7,295 nucleotides of DNA from Eubacteriales bacterium (GTDB lineage Bacteria; Bacillota; Clostridia; Christensenellales; SZUA-584): contig JAQTSP010000132.1 of assembly GCA_028711205.1 (NCBI GenBank), positions 1 to 7,295 of the forward strand, written 5' to 3'. Positions 5,653 to 7,295 of the stretch are shown one piece after another (the stretch's first letter is position 1; each line of letters begins with the position of its first letter). The position numbers were made by a program, and so were the translations under genes. Under the pieces are notes generated by a model. The model was not told where the DNA came from. It searched no databases and worked only from the letters and a program-made list of their open reading frames with translations.

Positions 5653-6840
5653 ATGAAGAAAATGAAAATCGGGATTGCCGGAGCGGGGTTTATTTCCTCT
5701 CATCATTTTGAATGTATGCGCAGGGTGTATGGTGTCGATTTTGAGATTGTCGGCATTTTCGATATTATTCGTGAAAAGAGCCTGGAGTTTGCCAAAAAAA
5801 GAGGCATTAAAGCTTTTGATACATTTGAGCAGATGCTATCTGAGGTGGATATTGTTGATATTTGCACACCGCCTTTCGCGCACGCCGGGAACATCATTGA
5901 CGCCGCAAAAGCGGGAAAACACATCATGTGCGAAAAACCGCTTCTTGGATATTCTCCGCCAAAAGAAGAATGGGAACATTTCAACGGCAGCAAAGCGTCA
6001 AAAGAAGCGATGCTAAAGAGCATTGTCTCCGAGCTGAAAAAAATTCACAAAGCAGCCGAAGAAAACGGCGTTTTGTTTGCTTATTTCGAGAATTTTGTGT
6101 ACACACCTCATGTGCAAAAGGAAGCCCAGATAATCAAAAAAACAAAAGCACAGCTGCTGCGCATGATGGGTGAGGAAGCGCACAAAGGCAACCATGCGGG
6201 ATATTCAAGCTACTGGAAGTATGCGTGCGGCGGATCGCTGATCAGCACGGGGTCACACCCGATGGGCGGTATTTTTTATCTGAAACGTGTGGAGGGTGAA
6301 ACAACGACAGGCAAACCGATTCGGCCTGTTTCTGTGACGGCGCGGACGCATACGTTAACCAAGCTAAAAGGTTATCGTGATGAAGGGTTTTTGAGAAGCG
6401 ATTATCATGACGTTGAGGATTATGGCTTTGCGCATGTCGTGTTTGAAGACGGCACGGTCGGTGACATTTTCGCAGGCGCCACCGTACTCGGCGGCATCAA
6501 CGACTACATCGACGTCTATGCGAACAATCACACGTCGAGGCTGACGATCAATCCAACGACATTGATAGAGACATACAACCCCGGAACCAGGGAGTTTGAC
6601 GGGATAGACATCAATTACGGCATTTCCACAAATGACGGGTGGTTAAAGATTTCACCCGATGAAAACTGGATGTATGGTTATCTGGCTGAAATGCAGGACG
6701 CGCTGGAAAGCTTTGCCGCGAAACGGCAGCCGAAATCCTGTTTGCAGCTTGCAATCGATACGACGGCGGCCATATATGCGGCATATCTGTCTGCAGAAAA
6801 AGCGGGGCAGGAAGTTTCAATAGAAAGAATTGGAGGATGA
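5653..6840 (+). CDS. Gfo/Idh/MocA family NAD(P)-dependent oxidoreductase
   Basis: This 395-residue cytoplasmic enzyme likely oxidises or reduces a hydroxyl group of a sugar, cyclitol or similar compound using NAD(P). The N-terminal Rossmann domain shows GIAGAGFIS (7-15), an acidic end of the second strand in GIFD (34-37), CTPPFAHAG (71-79) and the family hallmark CEKP (93-96) with Lys95 expected to be catalytic. The C-terminal substrate domain has CGGSLISTGSHPMGG (192-206), matching the usual GGGALLDxGSH pattern, with His202 conserved but Ser198 where Asp is common. An insertion of about 25 charged residues (100-123) follows EKP and helps explain why the protein is longer than the usual 330-350. 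The gene ends with GGAGG, which serves the aminotransferase starting 4 bases after the stop. Substrate unknown; myo-inositol-like compounds and aldoses are candidates. Confidence 0.92.
   Translation: MKKMKIGIAGAGFISSHHFECMRRVYGVDFEIVGIFDIIREKSLEFAKKRGIKAFDTFEQMLSEVDIVDICTPPFAHAGNIIDAAKAGKHIMCEKPLLGYSPPKEEWEHFNGSKASKEAMLKSIVSELKKIHKAAEENGVLFAYFENFVYTPHVQKEAQIIKKTKAQLLRMMGEEAHKGNHAGYSSYWKYACGGSLISTGSHPMGGIFYLKRVEGETTTGKPIRPVSVTARTHTLTKLKGYRDEGFLRSDYHDVEDYGFAHVVFEDGTVGDIFAGATVLGGINDYIDVYANNHTSRLTINPTTLIETYNPGTREFDGIDINYGISTNDGWLKISPDENWMYGYLAEMQDALESFAAKRQPKSCLQLAIDTTAAIYAAYLSAEKAGQEVSIERIGG
6832..6836 (+). promoter_or_regulatory. Ribosome binding site of the aminotransferase, inside the oxidoreductase gene
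   Basis: GGAGG falls in the last codons of the oxidoreductase gene, 8 bases before the ATG at 6845. This supports co-transcription and coupled translation of the two enzymes. An ATG at 6837 that overlaps the stop is too close to the site to be used. Confidence 0.8.
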
Positions 6841-6844
6841 CAGA

Positions 6845-7295
6845 ATGGCAGCGAGTAAGAGTGTTGACGTAAAGACAGCATTGCCCGGCCCGAAATCTCA
6901 GGCGTTGATTGAAAGGTGGGGGAAAGCAGAGGCGAAAACGACGGGCTTTCAGGCGCCAATCGCGGTTGACCACGGACGCGGCGCGATCATATATGATGCG
7001 GACGATAACAAGTTTATCGATTGGACATCCGGCGTTTTGGTAACGAATATCGGCCATTGTCATCCGAAACTGGTGGAAAAACTGGCTGAATCCACTTCGA
7101 AAATATTGAATTGTTACGAATATCCGACAGAATACCGCGTACGTGCTGCGGAAGGGCTGATCGCCAGCACGCCGAAGCATTTGGATACATGTTTCTTCCT
7201 GACGACGGGCGGAGAGGCGACCGACGCGATGATGCGTATTATGAAGAGAAAAACGGGTATGCACGAGATCATCAGTTTTTACGGGGGATTTCACG
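6845..7295 (+). CDS. Class III PLP-dependent aminotransferase, N-terminal part
   Basis: The reading frame stays open for 150 codons to the window edge, so the gene is cut and about two thirds of a usual 420-460-residue enzyme is missing. Visible class III features are AIIYDADDNKFIDWTSGVLV (48-67, the strand and loop near the N-terminus), NIGHCHPKLVEKL (69-81), FFLTTGGEATDAMMR (117-131), which is the GSEA-type cofactor-phosphate loop, and FYGGFH (145-150), the start of the FHG motif whose aromatic residue packs on the PLP ring. The catalytic lysine would lie beyond the edge. Relatives include 4-aminobutyrate, acetylornithine and beta-alanine aminotransferases as well as enzymes that aminate oxidised aminoglycoside sugars. 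Coupling to the dehydrogenase suggests that an oxo group made by one enzyme is aminated by the other, or the reverse in catabolism. Confidence 0.9.
   Translation, partial: MAASKSVDVKTALPGPKSQALIERWGKAEAKTTGFQAPIAVDHGRGAIIYDADDNKFIDWTSGVLVTNIGHCHPKLVEKLAESTSKILNCYEYPTEYRVRAAEGLIASTPKHLDTCFFLTTGGEATDAMMRIMKRKTGMHEIISFYGGFH

Noticed and set aside
6611..7294. Open frame of 227 codons on the minus strand over the oxidoreductase end and aminotransferase
   Set aside because: Both + strand genes have clear family motifs here, and the minus-strand product is rich in Arg, His and Cys with no recognisable fold.

Overview
The window suggests a Bacillota bacterium, most likely of the class Clostridia. 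The signs are strong AGGAGG-type ribosome binding sites, Gram-positive-style lipoproteins, moderate GC content with AT-rich spacers, and an internalin-like leucine-rich repeat lipoprotein. This is an inference from style; no marker gene is present. All seven genes are on the + strand and densely packed. The first six are complete and the last is cut by the right edge.

Layout. A 136-base leader (1-136) precedes a sugar-type substrate-binding lipoprotein (137-1219). A 164-base spacer (1220-1383) follows and holds two RNA hairpins: a terminator-like stem just after the binding-protein gene, and a long, near-perfect hairpin just before the next ribosome binding site. Then come a double-domain sugar ABC ATPase (1384-2904) and its RbsC-type permease (2930-3958), which complete a CUT2-class importer. 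With only 13 bases between them, a leucine-rich repeat lipoprotein (3972-4742) follows, then a UlaG-like metallo-beta-lactamase-fold hydrolase (4756-5550). A 102-base AT-rich spacer (5551-5652) carries a probable promoter and two operator-like dyads. It opens a second block: a Gfo/Idh/MocA oxidoreductase (5653-6840) and a class III PLP aminotransferase (6845 to past the edge).

How the genes may work together. The importer would bring in a sugar, cyclitol or related polar compound. The oxidoreductase could oxidise it, either at an alcohol carbon to a ketone or at C1 to a lactone. The UlaG-like enzyme could open a lactone or cleave another ester-like bond, and the aminotransferase would add or remove an amino group. 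I do not recognise a characterised pathway with exactly this gene set plus a leucine-rich repeat lipoprotein, so substrate and reaction order are open. Two 13-base motifs, matching at 11 of 13 positions, lie ahead of the two blocks and may be operators for one shared regulator. No regulator gene is in the window.

No rRNA, tRNA, CRISPR array, insertion sequence or phage gene was seen. No gap without a gene exceeds 164 bases.
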